A DNA stretch of 64,000 bases from an uncultured Bacteroidales bacterium (GTDB taxonomy: Bacteria; Bacteroidota; Bacteroidia; Bacteroidales; UBA932), in NCBI GenBank assembly GCA_944326315.1, contig CALVDP010000002.1, positions 1-64,000 on the forward strand. The letters are read 5' to 3'. The translations under genes and the position numbers were made by a program. Under the pieces are notes generated by a model, which had not been told where the DNA came from, made no database searches, and saw only the letters and a program-made list of their open reading frames with translations. Shown one piece after another: positions 17,251-26,807 of this stretch. Position 1 is the first letter of the stretch, and each line of letters opens with the position of its first letter.

Positions 17251-18087
17251 ATGGACGAAAGAATTCAAAGGATAGAGAATGCCGCCGATTTCGTGAAGGG
17301 ACGGATAGGCGGGCAGGTGCCGGATGTCGGGATAGTGCTCGGCAGCGGCCTTGGCAAACTTGCGGACAGTATCGGGTCGCGTACCGTAATTCCGTACCGG
17401 GAGATTCCGGGCTTTCCGGTATCCACCGCGATCGGACACAAGGGAAATTTCATCATAGGGAAGCTCGGCGGGAAGACCGTGATTGCCATGCAGGGGCGTT
17501 TCCATTATTACGAGGGGTATCCGATGGAACTTGTGGTCCTGCCGATACGGGTGATGAAAAAACTGGGTATCAGGTATCTTTTTGTCTCGAATGCTGCCGG
17601 AGGTGTCAATTTTGATTTCAAGGTGGGTGATTTGATGATTATAAAGGATCATATAAACTTGCTGCCGAATCCTCTGATAGGGAAGAACTTGGAAGAATTC
17701 GGACCGCGTTTCCCGGATATGACGAGGCCGTATGATCCGGCTCTGGTGGCATCTGCCGAGAAAATAGCGGCGGAGCTTGGCATCAATGTCCATAAGGGAG
17801 TCTATCTGGCCGGTACCGGGCCATCATACGAGACCCCGGCGGAGTACAAGTATTTCAGGATGATCGGTGCTGACGCCGTGGGCATGTCTACCATACCTGA
17901 AGTGATAGCGGCACGGCATTCGTCCATCCCTGTTTTCGGCATGTCTGTGATAACCAACGAGGCACATGACGACTATGCCGATGACTATGAAAACAACGGG
18001 GATGACGTGGTGGCTGCCGCCGATGCTGCAGCTGACAGGATGTCCATGCTGTTTGAGAAGCTGATAGAGAGTCTGGACAAGGACTGA
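17251..18087 (+). CDS. Purine nucleoside phosphorylase (trimeric type)
   Basis: It cleaves purine nucleosides with phosphate to free base and ribose-1-phosphate. The phosphate-binding [11 protein letters not shown] near residue 30, HKGNF, and the C-terminal [13 protein letters not shown] and [13 protein letters not shown] are hallmarks of the trimeric PNP (PunA/XapA) family, not the hexameric DeoD type. At 278 residues the length is normal. It lies in the same direction just after the MTA/SAH deaminase-like gene, forming a plausible two-gene salvage unit, and converges on nadE. Confidence 0.93.
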   Translation: MDERIQRIENAADFVKGRIGGQVPDVGIVLGSGLGKLADSIGSRTVIPYREIPGFPVSTAIGHKGNFIIGKLGGKTVIAMQGRFHYYEGYPMELVVLPIRVMKKLGIRYLFVSNAAGGVNFDFKVGDLMIIKDHINLLPNPLIGKNLEEFGPRFPDMTRPYDPALVASAEKIAAELGINVHKGVYLAGTGPSYETPAEYKYFRMIGADAVGMSTIPEVIAARHSSIPVFGMSVITNEAHDDYADDYENNGDDVVAAADAAADRMSMLFEKLIESLDKD

Positions 18088-18116
18088 CAAGCCTCAGATT
18101 GCCCCTGCAGGCCCTG

Positions 18117-20147
18117 TCAGATTTCGGACAGGAACAGCTCCGGCTTGGCGTCGGAAGGCATTCTCCAGTCCCCTCTGGGTGAAAGCGAAACGCTTCCCAC
18201 TTTCGGACCGTCAGGCAGGCATGAGCGCTTGAATTGCTGGCTGAAGAATCTTCTCATGAAGACCTTCAGCCATTTTCTTATCTCCTCCTTCCCATATGTG
18301 TCGCCGAATGCCCTGCTTGCAAGAAACAATATCTTGGCAGGGGAGTATCCTGACCTGAACAAATGGTAGAGGAAAAAGTCGTGAAGTTCGTACGGGCCTA
18401 CGATATCTTCGGTCTTCTGGCTTATGTTCCCGCCATCGTCGGCAGGCAGAAGTTCCGGACTGATAGGTGTGTCGATGATGTCCAGAAGTATTTCTCTTGC
18501 CTCACTTCCTGATACGGCACCCTTGTCGAACCGGTTATACGCAGCCCATCTGACGAGATGTTTCACGAGAGTCTTCGGTATGCTGGCATTGACCCCGTAC
18601 ATCGAGATGTGGTCTCCGTTGTATGTCGCCCATCCGAGGGCGAGCTCCGACAGGTCTCCGGTGCCGATGACTATGCCTCCTGTCTGGTTGGCTACGTCCA
18701 TAAGGATCTGTGTCCTCTCCCTGGCCTGGGAGTTCTCGTATGTGACATCATGTACTGCCTTGTCATGGCCTATGTCCCTGAAGTGCAGGTCGCAGGCCGC
18801 GGAAATAGGTATCTCCCTGCATGAGACGCCAAGGGCTGACATGAGCTTTACGGCATTGCCGTGCGTACGGCCTGTCGTGCCGTAGCCTGGCATGGTGATC
18901 CCGATGATGCGGCTCCTGTCCCATCCGAGCTTGTCGAAGGCAAGGACTGTGACAAGGAGGGCCAGTGTACTGTCAAGGCCTCCCGAGATGCCTATGACCG
19001 CAGATTTGCAGTTGATGTGGGCCAGCCTTGATGCAAGCCCGGTCACTTGTATTGACAGGATCTCACGGCATCTGGAATCCATTTCTTCATTGTCTCCGGC
19101 AGGTACGAAAGGATGCGGGTCTATATGCCGGTACAGCTTCCCGGAGAAGTCCGTGGGAGCTTCCTTGCCAAGACCGACTCTCGAATACAGTCTGTCATAT
19201 GCGGTATAAGGGGTTCCGTCCGGTGCGACTGCCGCAAATGTGCTCATTTTCTGTCTGAGCGTATCAAGCCTTTCTATGTCAATGTCAGCGAAGATGATTG
19301 AAGAGGAAGTGCGGAAACGTTCGTTCTCCGCCGTCAGTGCCCCGTTCTCCGCAATCATGGCTGCACCGCCGTACACGAGGTCCTGGGTGGATTCCCCGAA
19401 GCCTGACGAGCAGTAGACATATCCGCATACGCATCTCGCCGACTGCTGGCATACAAGGCTTTTCCTGTATGTGTGCTTGGCGAACACGTCATTACTTGCA
19501 GACGGATTGAATATCAGTTGTGCGCCGGCAAGTGCGAGATGGGAGGACGGCGGTACGGGACTCCACAGGTCTTCGCATATTTCAATCCCGAAGGAGACTT
19601 TCCCGACCGTGAATATGATGTCTGGTGAAATATTGCATCTGAAGCCGGCGTATTCTATTTCCGCGCACCAGCCTTCCCTGACAGTATCCTTGCCGTTGGC
19701 CAGGAACCTGCCGGTGATATCCGTGTGCGGTGACAGGAAATCCCTTCCGGAACTGAACCAGCGCCCCTCGTAGAATTCGTTGTATTCGGGAAGCCATATC
19801 TTCGGCACGATGCCCTTAATGTTCCCGTTCCGCAGGACTATGGCACAATTGTACAGCCTTCCCCTGAATCTCACGGGAGCACCTGCGATTACCGTTACTG
19901 ATTTTCCTCTGGTGAATTCGAGTATCTTTCTGATTCCCGCTTCCGCAGCGTCAATGAGAAGCTGCTGGCCGAACAGGTCTCCGCAGGTATATCCGGTGAC
20001 AGCCAGTTCCGGAAAAAGTACCGCCGAGGCTTTCTCTTCCTCGGCTGCTGCTGTCATCCTGCATATTTCCCTGACATTTGCGGCTACGTCGGCTACTCTT
20101 ACGGCCGGTACGGCGGCAGCCACACGGAAAAATCCGAAATTCGTCAT
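18117..20147 (-). CDS. nadE: Glutamine-dependent NAD+ synthetase
   Basis: It makes NAD from nicotinate adenine dinucleotide, glutamine and ATP. The N-terminal nitrilase-type glutaminase domain shows the Glu (FPELAVTGYTCGDLF), Lys (KIWLPEYNEFYE) and Cys (EICEDLWSP) triad. The C-terminal synthetase domain has the ATP pyrophosphatase loop SGGLDSTLAL near residue 385. At 676 residues it is the long two-domain form. It is followed 15 bp from the DUF3276 gene upstream, so the two are probably co-transcribed. Confidence 0.96.
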   Translation of the reverse strand: MTNFGFFRVAAAVPAVRVADVAANVREICRMTAAAEEEKASAVLFPELAVTGYTCGDLFGQQLLIDAAEAGIRKILEFTRGKSVTVIAGAPVRFRGRLYNCAIVLRNGNIKGIVPKIWLPEYNEFYEGRWFSSGRDFLSPHTDITGRFLANGKDTVREGWCAEIEYAGFRCNISPDIIFTVGKVSFGIEICEDLWSPVPPSSHLALAGAQLIFNPSASNDVFAKHTYRKSLVCQQSARCVCGYVYCSSGFGESTQDLVYGGAAMIAENGALTAENERFRTSSSIIFADIDIERLDTLRQKMSTFAAVAPDGTPYTAYDRLYSRVGLGKEAPTDFSGKLYRHIDPHPFVPAGDNEEMDSRCREILSIQVTGLASRLAHINCKSAVIGISGGLDSTLALLVTVLAFDKLGWDRSRIIGITMPGYGTTGRTHGNAVKLMSALGVSCREIPISAACDLHFRDIGHDKAVHDVTYENSQARERTQILMDVANQTGGIVIGTGDLSELALGWATYNGDHISMYGVNASIPKTLVKHLVRWAAYNRFDKGAVSGSEAREILLDIIDTPISPELLPADDGGNISQKTEDIVGPYELHDFFLYHLFRSGYSPAKILFLASRAFGDTYGKEEIRKWLKVFMRRFFSQQFKRSCLPDGPKVGSVSLSPRGDWRMPSDAKPELFLSEI

Positions 20148-20162
20148 CTGCTGCCGGTATGC

Positions 20163-20528
20163 TTACAGTTCATCGAATGTTATGTCGGACTTGTATGGGC
20201 CGGAATTCTCCTCTCCGGAGTTCTCGTCGTTTTCTGAAGGACTTGGAGCAGGGCAGTTTGTCCTGATATAGTCTACCATTTCCTGGAGGGTGGCGGCGAA
20301 CTTCTCGAAATCTTCCTTGTACAGGAAGATCTTATGCTTGTCGTATGAGAAACGGCCGTCCTTTTCGATACGGCGCTTGCTTTCGGTTATGGTCAGGTAA
20401 TAGTCGTTTCCTCTTGTGGCCTTCACATCAAAGAAATATGTGCGCTTCCCCGCTCTAACCTGCTTTGAGTAAACATCATCTCCCGAACGCTCCTGAGCAT
20501 TCACCTCATCAAAGTCCTCACTGTACAT
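20163..20528 (-). CDS. DUF3276 / PUR-alpha-like nucleic-acid-binding protein
   Basis: This 121-residue protein matches the Bacteroidota DUF3276 family, related to the PUR single-stranded nucleic-acid-binding fold. It has a Y-S-K-x-V-R-A-G-K-R-T-Y-F-F-D-V strand region, then ATRGNDYYLTITESK and KHKIFLYKEDFEKF. An acidic tail (residues 95-121) follows. It sits head to head with nusB. Its biological role is not established. Confidence 0.85.
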   Translation of the reverse strand: MYSEDFDEVNAQERSGDDVYSKQVRAGKRTYFFDVKATRGNDYYLTITESKRRIEKDGRFSYDKHKIFLYKEDFEKFAATLQEMVDYIRTNCPAPSPSENDENSGEENSGPYKSDITFDEL

Positions 20529-20553
20529 TGCAATATTTTTTAGTAAAACTTTA

Positions 20554-20591
20554 CAAAGATAGGGATTTTTCTGAAAATGAGATTATCTTTG
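20554..20591. promoter_or_regulatory. Back-to-back -7 elements for DUF3276/nadE and nusB
   Basis: TATCTTTG occurs on the minus strand at 20561-20554 (toward DUF3276, start 20528) and on the plus strand at 20584-20591 (toward nusB, start 20613). Both match the Bacteroidota TAnnTTTG consensus and give leaders of about 15-20 nt. The -33 regions would overlap, so the two promoters may compete. Confidence 0.7.
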
Positions 20592-20612
20592 TAAAAAATT
20601 TGACTTTGCAGT

Positions 20613-21572
20613 ATGCTGAACAGACGCATTTTAAGGATAAAGGTCTTTAAAACATTGTATAGCAGTGAAATGAGCGGGAAATCATCTCTGGCTGAGGCGG
20701 AAGCCCAGCTGGAAGCTTCATGCGAGGCTACGAGAGACCTGTATCTTTTCATGCTTGGAATCGTGTCTCCGCTTACGTCGATTGCGGCCGAGAAGATCGA
20801 GGCGGGAAAGAAAAAATTCAACCCGACGGACGAGGAACGGAACCCGAATATGAAGCTTGCGGAGAATTCTCTTGCCGGGCTTCTGGACGAAGATCCTGAT
20901 TTCCAGAAGATTTTCCGGAAAAAGAAATTCTCGTGGGAGCAGTATGACCTTTTCCTGAAAAAGGTGTTCAGGTCTGTATCCTCGAAAGATTATTATGAGA
21001 AATACATGAATTCCGGATCAGCATCCCTGAAGGAAGACTGCGCTTTTTTCAGGCATGTCTTCGAGGAGGAGTTCGTGGACAACGATGACCTTGCGCAGAT
21101 ACTTGAATCCATGTCCATATACTGGGGGGAAGACCTTCCTTATTCCCTTTCATACGTGTGCAGGACCCTTGATGCGATGGGAAAGGGGGCAAGATGGTCG
21201 CTTCCGCCTCTCTATCAGAGCGAGATGAGGACAGGCGAGGATGTTGAGGATGACAGGCTGTTCGCCAGGAATCTCCTCCGCGCCTCTTATGTCAACTACG
21301 GCAAGTATTACGACATGGTGTCGGAGTCCGTATCGAACTGGGACAACGACCGTATTGTCACCACCGACATGTGCCTTATCATTCAAGGAATGGCGGAAGC
21401 AGTCGCATTCAGCACCATCCCTGTAAAGGTCACTATCAACGAATATGTAGAGATCTCGAAGTATTTCGGCACCCCGAAGAGCAAGATTTTCGTCAACGGC
21501 ATTCTTGACAGAATGATCCAGAGGCTGTCAGCCGACGGAAAAATAGCCAAGACAGGGAAGGGACTTCTGTAA
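20613..21572 (+). CDS. nusB: Transcription antitermination factor NusB (long form)
   Basis: NusB joins the antitermination complex on rRNA leader boxA. The N terminus MLNRRILRIKVFKTLYSSE and the C-terminal helices (LIIQGMAEAV, then KVTINEYVEISKYF and KIFVNGILDRM) match NusB. At 319 residues it has the long middle insertion usual in Bacteroidota, about twice the E. coli length. It heads the cluster nusB-yajC-ybbR-coaE-DUF5606-rimO and has its own -7 element 22 bp upstream. Confidence 0.92.
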   Translation: MLNRRILRIKVFKTLYSSEMSGKSSLAEAEAQLEASCEATRDLYLFMLGIVSPLTSIAAEKIEAGKKKFNPTDEERNPNMKLAENSLAGLLDEDPDFQKIFRKKKFSWEQYDLFLKKVFRSVSSKDYYEKYMNSGSASLKEDCAFFRHVFEEEFVDNDDLAQILESMSIYWGEDLPYSLSYVCRTLDAMGKGARWSLPPLYQSEMRTGEDVEDDRLFARNLLRASYVNYGKYYDMVSESVSNWDNDRIVTTDMCLIIQGMAEAVAFSTIPVKVTINEYVEISKYFGTPKSKIFVNGILDRMIQRLSADGKIAKTGKGLL

Positions 21573-21615
21573 TGCTATGATATTCAATAGATAAATCAAT
21601 AATAACAAATCAGAA

Positions 21616-21948
21616 ATGAACTTTATCACTTTGTTACAAGCTCAGGCTTCCGGTGCTCAGGCAGCTGCCGGACAGTCATCATCATGGTCGATGTGGGTCA
21701 TGCTTATCCTCATCTTCGTCGTGATGTGGTTTTTCATGATCCGTCCGCAGAGAAAACAGCAGAAAGAACTGCAGAAGTTCCGCGAAGGACTTAAGAAAGG
21801 CGACAAGGTCGTGACGGTAGGCGGCATCTACGGCACCGTAGTAGAGGTCAAGGACAGGACTCTCCTTCTTGAGGTCGATAGCAACGTAAAGATACGTGTC
21901 GACAAGAATTCTGTCGTAAAGGATTTCAGCGAGACTGCACAGCAGTAG
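21616..21948 (+). CDS. yajC: Preprotein translocase accessory subunit YajC
   Basis: YajC is a single-span inner membrane protein of the SecDF-YajC complex. The 110-residue protein has one membrane segment (about residues 22-42, MWVMLILIFVVMWFFMI), the signature IRPQRKQQKE, and the conserved KKGDKVVTVGGIYGTV with a short beta-rich cytosolic domain. Confidence 0.95.
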   Translation: MNFITLLQAQASGAQAAAGQSSSWSMWVMLILIFVVMWFFMIRPQRKQQKELQKFREGLKKGDKVVTVGGIYGTVVEVKDRTLLLEVDSNVKIRVDKNSVVKDFSETAQQ

Positions 21949-21969
21949 GCTGTCAATATCTGGACTTCA

Positions 21970-22944
21970 ATGAGAAGGTTGTTTCTGAAACTGCTTCATT
22001 CGTTGAAGTACAACGGAAGGGACTGGACTGTGTTTTCCTTGTCCCTTCTGTTGGCTTTCAGCATATGGTTCATACACAATCTCTCGTTGAATTATTCCGG
22101 TTTCCTTACGGTGCAGATGAAGGCTGCGTGTGACCATATAGACGGCCATACCGCGCAGTCTTCCAATTCCTGCGAGGTAGTGGCCAGATGTCGCACCTCA
22201 GGCTATAATATCCTGAGATCCAGGCTTGCACTGAACAGGACGCCGGTCATGGTGACTCTTGACAGGCAGTCGCTGACCCCGAAGAGCGGGGAGGTATTCT
22301 ATATCACCAGGAAGGAACTGGGAGAATCGGCACATCTCCTGTACGGGGAGAAGGTGGAAGTGGAGTATTTCCTTACGGACACGCTTTATTTCAGATTCCC
22401 TTATGAGACGAACAAGAAAGTGCCTGTCTTTCCGGTGCTTTCTCTTAGCTTCAAGCCGCAGTACATGAGCAGGAACAATCTGGAGATTGATCCGGATTCC
22501 GTGCGCATCTACGGGGAGCCTTACCATCTGGCGAATGTCGACAGGGTTTTTACCGAGCCGATCAAGCTCCTTGACCTCGATGCCGCTGCGGCTGGAGTGG
22601 CGAGAATCGAACGCATCAAGGGTGTCAGGCTTGCCGAGAACGAGGTGCACTATTCCATTGACGTGACACGATATGTGGAGATCACCAGGGAAGTGACCAT
22701 CGAGGCTGTGAATGTTCCGTCCGACAAGGAAATGATGATATATCCGTCCAAAGCGGAAGTGATATTCAAATGTGTCTTCCCCATGATGGCGGATGTGGAC
22801 CGTGCCACCTTACTGATTGATTACAACGACTATATCAAGTCCCGTTCCCGCAAATGTATCCCTGTGCCGGGCTACATGCCTGAAGGTGTGCTTGAGTATG
22901 AAATTGTCCCGGAGATATTCGAATGCGTACTGACGGAAAAATGA
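21970..22944 (+). CDS. YbbR-like domain protein
   Basis: A single N-terminal membrane helix (about residues 20-36) anchors a 324-residue protein whose extracytoplasmic part shows YbbR-like repeats (for example VEITREVTIEAVNVP and DPDSVRIYGEPYHLANVDRV). In Firmicutes the YbbR protein CdaR regulates a diadenylate cyclase; no cyclase gene is adjacent here, so that role should not be assumed. Its last codon overlaps the coaE start by 4 bp (ATGA). Confidence 0.82.
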   Translation: MRRLFLKLLHSLKYNGRDWTVFSLSLLLAFSIWFIHNLSLNYSGFLTVQMKAACDHIDGHTAQSSNSCEVVARCRTSGYNILRSRLALNRTPVMVTLDRQSLTPKSGEVFYITRKELGESAHLLYGEKVEVEYFLTDTLYFRFPYETNKKVPVFPVLSLSFKPQYMSRNNLEIDPDSVRIYGEPYHLANVDRVFTEPIKLLDLDAAAAGVARIERIKGVRLAENEVHYSIDVTRYVEITREVTIEAVNVPSDKEMMIYPSKAEVIFKCVFPMMADVDRATLLIDYNDYIKSRSRKCIPVPGYMPEGVLEYEIVPEIFECVLTEK

Positions 22945-23579
22945 TACTTGTTGTCACCGGAGGCATAGGTAGCGGTAAATCCCTCGTATGTTCAATGTTC
23001 CATGAGAGGGGGGTGCCGGTATATGATTCTGACAGCAGGACCAAGTCGCTGTATTCGTCATCTCCTTCTCTGGCAGGGAAGATAGCGGACGCTTTCGGGG
23101 CCGGTGTCCTCCTTCCGGACGGCAGCGTGGACAGACGGAAACTCGCATCCATGGTCTTCGGCCATGATGACAGGCTTTCCATATTGGAAGGAATAGTTCA
23201 TCCGGAAGTCAGGGAAGATTTCATACGGTGGAGAGACGGGTTTTGCGGTACGGACGTACCTTTCCTGATAATGGAATCCGCCATTATCCTTGAAAAGCCC
23301 TTGTTCAGGGACCTGATAGACAGGATATTGCTTGTGGATGCACCTCAGAGCCTGAGGCTCAGCCGTGCCGTTGCAAGAGACGGGGCCGATGCTGCCGGAA
23401 TACTTGCAAGGATGTCCGGACAGAAGCTGTTCAACGGCATCAAGGAAGGGAGGGAAATGCCGGAAGCCGACTATGTCATCGAGAATGACGGTGACATTGA
23501 AAGCCTTTCAGGGAAGGTCGCGGAGATTTACCTGGATATCCTGTCAGAGACAGGAAACAGACATGTTGCAGAAGTTTAA
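22941..23579 (+). CDS. coaE: Dephospho-CoA kinase
   Basis: It phosphorylates dephospho-CoA in the last step of CoA synthesis. The start at 22941 overlaps the preceding stop as ATGA and puts the P-loop GGIGSGKS at residues 7-14, as in the family; an alternative ATG lies six codons upstream. DSDSRTKSLY (adenylate-kinase-like substrate site) and HPEVR near residue 90 are present. The length is 212 residues. Confidence 0.93.
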   Translation: MILVVTGGIGSGKSLVCSMFHERGVPVYDSDSRTKSLYSSSPSLAGKIADAFGAGVLLPDGSVDRRKLASMVFGHDDRLSILEGIVHPEVREDFIRWRDGFCGTDVPFLIMESAIILEKPLFRDLIDRILLVDAPQSLRLSRAVARDGADAAGILARMSGQKLFNGIKEGREMPEADYVIENDGDIESLSGKVAEIYLDILSETGNRHVAEV

Positions 23580-23615
23580 CCGGTCCGACAGGACCTGAAA
23601 ATATCGAATTTTACA

Positions 23616-24050
23616 ATGAAAACAGATCTTACCAAAGTATTGACGATATCCGGCCAGAGCGGCCTTTATAATTATCTTTCACAGGCAAGAAACGGTGTCA
23701 TCGTGGAGTCTCTTTCAGACAAGAAAAGAAGCTGCTTCGGGATGAACAGCAAGGTTACAACACTGGAGGACATCTCCATATATACCGAAGACGGGGAGGT
23801 GAAGCTGAAGGACGTCTTCAGAAAAATGCACGAAGGACTCGGGGAGGAGAATGCTCCTTCCTCCAAGTCTGCGGACAAGGAACTCCAGGCATTCTTCGCC
23901 AAGGTCCTTCCGGATTATGACAGGGACAGATTCCACCTTTCTCACATGAAGAAGGTCGTGACATGGTACAATATCCTCAAGGAGCATGCGTCCCTCGATT
24001 TCGAGGATAAGGGACAGGATAACGCTGCCGGTGAGGCTCCGGAGGAATAA
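23616..24050 (+). CDS. DUF5606 family protein
   Basis: A 144-residue cytosolic protein, MKTDLTKVLTISGQSGLYN..., matching the Bacteroidota DUF5606 family. Conserved patterns include GLYNYLSQARNGVIVESL, a mid-region LEDISIYTEDGEV, and FFAKVLPDYDRDRFHLSHMKK. The acidic tail is variable. It lies 36 bp after coaE and 9 bp before rimO, so it is in the same transcription unit. Function unknown. Confidence 0.85.
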   Translation: MKTDLTKVLTISGQSGLYNYLSQARNGVIVESLSDKKRSCFGMNSKVTTLEDISIYTEDGEVKLKDVFRKMHEGLGEENAPSSKSADKELQAFFAKVLPDYDRDRFHLSHMKKVVTWYNILKEHASLDFEDKGQDNAAGEAPEE

Positions 24051-24059
24051 CTCTGCGGC

Positions 24060-25364
24060 ATGCTTCCTTCTCTTCAGACACTTACACTCGGGTGCTCCAA
24101 GAACAGGGTGGATACCGAGCATATCCTTTCACTGCTTGAAGGGCATTACGAGATCATCCCGGAAGAACAGTCCGGGGTGTCTCCTGACGTACTCCTGATC
24201 AATACCTGCGGCTTTATCGGAGATGCCAAGGAGGAATCTATTGCAGCCATACTGGAGGCGGTGGAGCGCAAGAAGAGGGGAGAGACAGGTAAGGTCGTGG
24301 TCTTCGGCTGCCTTTCCCAGCGGTACGGCAGGGAAATGCCTGAGCTCATACCGGAAGTCGATGCATGGTTCGGTGCCGTCGGCTTTGTCCCTCTCCTGCA
24401 GTACCTTGGTGTCGAAACTGATTCTGACAGGACATCAGGGCGGCATCTTACCACTCCGGGACATTATGCCTATCTGAAGATTGCCGAGGGGTGCGACAGA
24501 AGGTGTTCCTATTGTGCCATACCATTCATCCGGGGAAGATTCCGGTCAGTGCCGATGGAGGAGCTTGTGGAAGAAGCACGGCTGCTTGCAGCAAGAGGGG
24601 TACGCGAACTGATAGTCATTGCCCAGGATACGACATATTACGGGCTGGATCTGTATCGCAGGAGGGCTCTTGCCGAGCTGCTGCAGAAGCTTTCGGAGGT
24701 GGACGGCATAGAATGGATCAGGATCCATTATTCTTATCCTGACGACTTCCCGGATGACGTACTTGAACAGATGGCGTCCAATCCCAAGGTCTGCAGGTAC
24801 ATGGACATTCCGCTCCAGCATATTTCCGACAAGGTCCTTTCCAACATGCGCAGGAATGTAGACGGTGCGTGGACAAGAAACCTGATATCGAGAATGAGGG
24901 AGAAAGTGCCCGGTGTAGTCTTGCGCACGACAATGATTGTGGGACATCCTGGAGAGGGGCCGAAGGAATTTCGCGAACTTCTTGATTTCGTGGCTGATGC
25001 GAAGTTCGAAAGACTCGGGGCATTCAGATATTCCGAGGAGGAGGGCACCTATGGTGCGGAGCATTTCGAGGATAAGGTGAGTGCAAGGACCAAGCAGAAG
25101 CGTTACGATGAACTGATGTCGCTTCAGAGTTCCATTTCCCTTGCATACAACCGTTCCCGAGTCGGACAGGTGACGAAGGTGATTGTGGACGGCTTTTCAG
25201 ACGGAATGCTTGTCTGTCGCAGTGAATTCGAGAGTCCCGAGGTGGATGGTGAGATTTTTGTTAAGTATGACACGGGGCAGGATCCGTCTTCTCTGTGCGG
25301 TAAGTTCATGGATGTGAGAATTATCGCTGCAGACGAATACGATCTTGTCGCGGAAATTGTATGA
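24060..25364 (+). CDS. rimO: Ribosomal protein S12 methylthiotransferase RimO
   Basis: RimO is a radical SAM enzyme that adds a methylthio group to an Asp of ribosomal protein S12. The N-terminal UPF0004 domain carries cluster cysteines (TLGCSKNRVD, NTCGF, FGCLSQRY). The radical SAM motif CDRRCSYCAIP lies near residue 145, and a C-terminal TRAM domain ends the protein. GCSKNRVDTE favours RimO over MiaB. At 434 residues it is full length. It overlaps the next open frame by 4 bp, but the true start of that gene is further on. Confidence 0.94.
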   Translation: MLPSLQTLTLGCSKNRVDTEHILSLLEGHYEIIPEEQSGVSPDVLLINTCGFIGDAKEESIAAILEAVERKKRGETGKVVVFGCLSQRYGREMPELIPEVDAWFGAVGFVPLLQYLGVETDSDRTSGRHLTTPGHYAYLKIAEGCDRRCSYCAIPFIRGRFRSVPMEELVEEARLLAARGVRELIVIAQDTTYYGLDLYRRRALAELLQKLSEVDGIEWIRIHYSYPDDFPDDVLEQMASNPKVCRYMDIPLQHISDKVLSNMRRNVDGAWTRNLISRMREKVPGVVLRTTMIVGHPGEGPKEFRELLDFVADAKFERLGAFRYSEEEGTYGAEHFEDKVSARTKQKRYDELMSLQSSISLAYNRSRVGQVTKVIVDGFSDGMLVCRSEFESPEVDGEIFVKYDTGQDPSSLCGKFMDVRIIAADEYDLVAEIV

Positions 25365-25426
25365 TGGCAGCAGCCTGGCACGCCGGTTGTGTCCAGGCAG
25401 TCATGTCAGGAAATCCGGAGGTGTTT

Positions 25427-26371
25427 ATGAAACGGACAGATTTGTCAAATGTATTGTTTTCAGCTGCAGCCCTTGTCTGGGCAGCTGTTTCCGTCATGTC
25501 ATGCGGTCCTTCCGCATACGTACTCGATATTGAAACCAGCCATCCTTCGGCGTCCGGCATCAGTCTGGAAGGAAAATCTGTGTCTGTGGTCTATCTTGCC
25601 GACAGACAGGATGCGGATTCTGCCTTTGCTGCCAATATGGCATCCGCATTCGTGTCAAGACTTGAAGATGACTATTTCGAGGGAGACAGCATTGTACCTC
25701 TTTTCTGTCTGGACAAGAAGGACGGGGTGGATTATTCCTCGAAGACGGAGATGGTGAACCTGCTTGTGGACACAGGCACGGATGTGGTGTTTGTCCTGGA
25801 TACTCCGGTATTCGGCCATTCCGTGATTACCAGAGGTGAAGAAGGTGCCGGAGACACTTATGTGGCGGAAGGAGCATTCCCTTTCTCGGTGTCCATGTAT
25901 GTCTACGATGCATTGGACCCGCGTGACACCGTAAGGCAGTTCAGCGGCAGCACCATTGCCAATGTCTCCGCCCAGGTGAGCGGTACAGAGAGTGCGGATG
26001 GTCTTGAATACATCCTTAAGTCACAGCTGGACGGAACGGCTGCTACGGTAGGCAGGACATCAGGAAGCAAGTTTGCCCCGGTATGGAAATCAGAGGAGAT
26101 AGTTTTCTTCCTTTACGGGTCTCAGGACTGGTATAATTCATATTATTTTGTAAATGACTATAAGTGGCAGGAGGCCATGGACATATGGATGTCGATGCTT
26201 GATACGGGCAATCTGGAGATGAAGGCATGCCTGGAATACAATCTTGCCGCTGCCTGCTACATACAGGGCCAGTACGAGCTTGCGAAAGAATGGCTGGACA
26301 TGTCAGAAAAGCATTTTGATCTGCCGTATGTGTCCAGACTCAGGCAGATGATACAGCTGAAGTCGGAATAA
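25427..26371 (+). CDS. DUF6340-like lipoprotein
   Basis: The start at 25427 gives a 314-residue protein with a lipoprotein signal, MKRTDLSNVLFSAAALVW then VSVMSC, with the acylated Cys at about residue 26. An in-frame ATG 22 codons upstream would place a non-hydrophobic segment ahead of the signal, so it was rejected. The mature part resembles the Bacteroidota DUF6340 family: VYLADRQDADSAFAANMAS, then a C-terminal TPR-like helical pair (LEYNLAAACYIQGQYELAKEW). Probably periplasm-facing; function unknown. Confidence 0.75.
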   Translation: MKRTDLSNVLFSAAALVWAAVSVMSCGPSAYVLDIETSHPSASGISLEGKSVSVVYLADRQDADSAFAANMASAFVSRLEDDYFEGDSIVPLFCLDKKDGVDYSSKTEMVNLLVDTGTDVVFVLDTPVFGHSVITRGEEGAGDTYVAEGAFPFSVSMYVYDALDPRDTVRQFSGSTIANVSAQVSGTESADGLEYILKSQLDGTAATVGRTSGSKFAPVWKSEEIVFFLYGSQDWYNSYYFVNDYKWQEAMDIWMSMLDTGNLEMKACLEYNLAAACYIQGQYELAKEWLDMSEKHFDLPYVSRLRQMIQLKSE

Positions 26372-26407
26372 TGCACATAGCTTAATGACTTTCGAAGAAA
26401 GACATTT

Positions 26408-26441
26408 GAGGGTGACCAAAAGTCACTTTTGAGTCACCCTC
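26408..26441 (-). terminator. Hairpin terminator after rnpB
   Basis: GAGGGTGAC pairs perfectly with GTCACCCTC, and an inner CAAAAG/CTTTTG stem extends it to a 34-nt hairpin. It lies just past the rnpB 3' end and also after the + strand lipoprotein gene, so it may serve both strands. The flanking U-run is weak. Confidence 0.6.
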
Positions 26442-26454
26442 TCTTCTCTGTGTA

Positions 26455-26775
26455 TTTCAGGCGGGGCCGTAAGCCGGTTTCTGTTTTTAAATCTGCCATT
26501 TATCTACGCAACCTACCCCCTGGCATCGGACGGGCAGCCCTTGACTGCCAGTATATTTGGTCTTGCAGGCTTCAGGGACGTACGCACATGCTGTCGCCAA
26601 CACATGCCGTGAGCTCTTGCCTCACGTTTTCACCCTTACATGCACTTGGCATGCGGTTATTTTCTGTTACGTTCACCATAAGGTTACCCCTATCTGCGCT
26701 TTCCGCAGTGAAGTGCCCTTTCCTGTCCGGACTTTCCTCACAGCAATGCTGCGCGGCAGATCGTCCCGCCTTGAT
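26455..26775 (-). ncRNA. rnpB: RNase P RNA
   Basis: On the minus strand the sequence carries the universal RNase P core GAGGAAAGUCCGGAC near 26730, and a 3' part GAAACCGGCUUACGGCCCC. The ends pair as P1: AGGCGGG (26771-26765) with CCCGCCU (26465-26459). This gives about 320 nt, normal for bacterial type A. It lies about 30 bp downstream of the flavin reductase gene on the same strand. The catalytic RNA processes tRNA 5' ends. Exact ends are approximate. Confidence 0.93.
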
Positions 26776-26807
26776 TTTCCTTTCTGCGGCATTTAGCCGC
26801 CTTTATT

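Noticed and set aside
21970..22944. Cyclic-di-AMP regulator CdaR
   Set aside because: The YbbR fold alone does not prove this, and no diadenylate cyclase gene is adjacent.
25361..25426. Upstream start for the DUF6340-like lipoprotein overlapping rimO as ATGA
   Set aside because: It would put a polar 22-residue tail in front of the signal peptide. The later ATG gives a normal lipoprotein signal.
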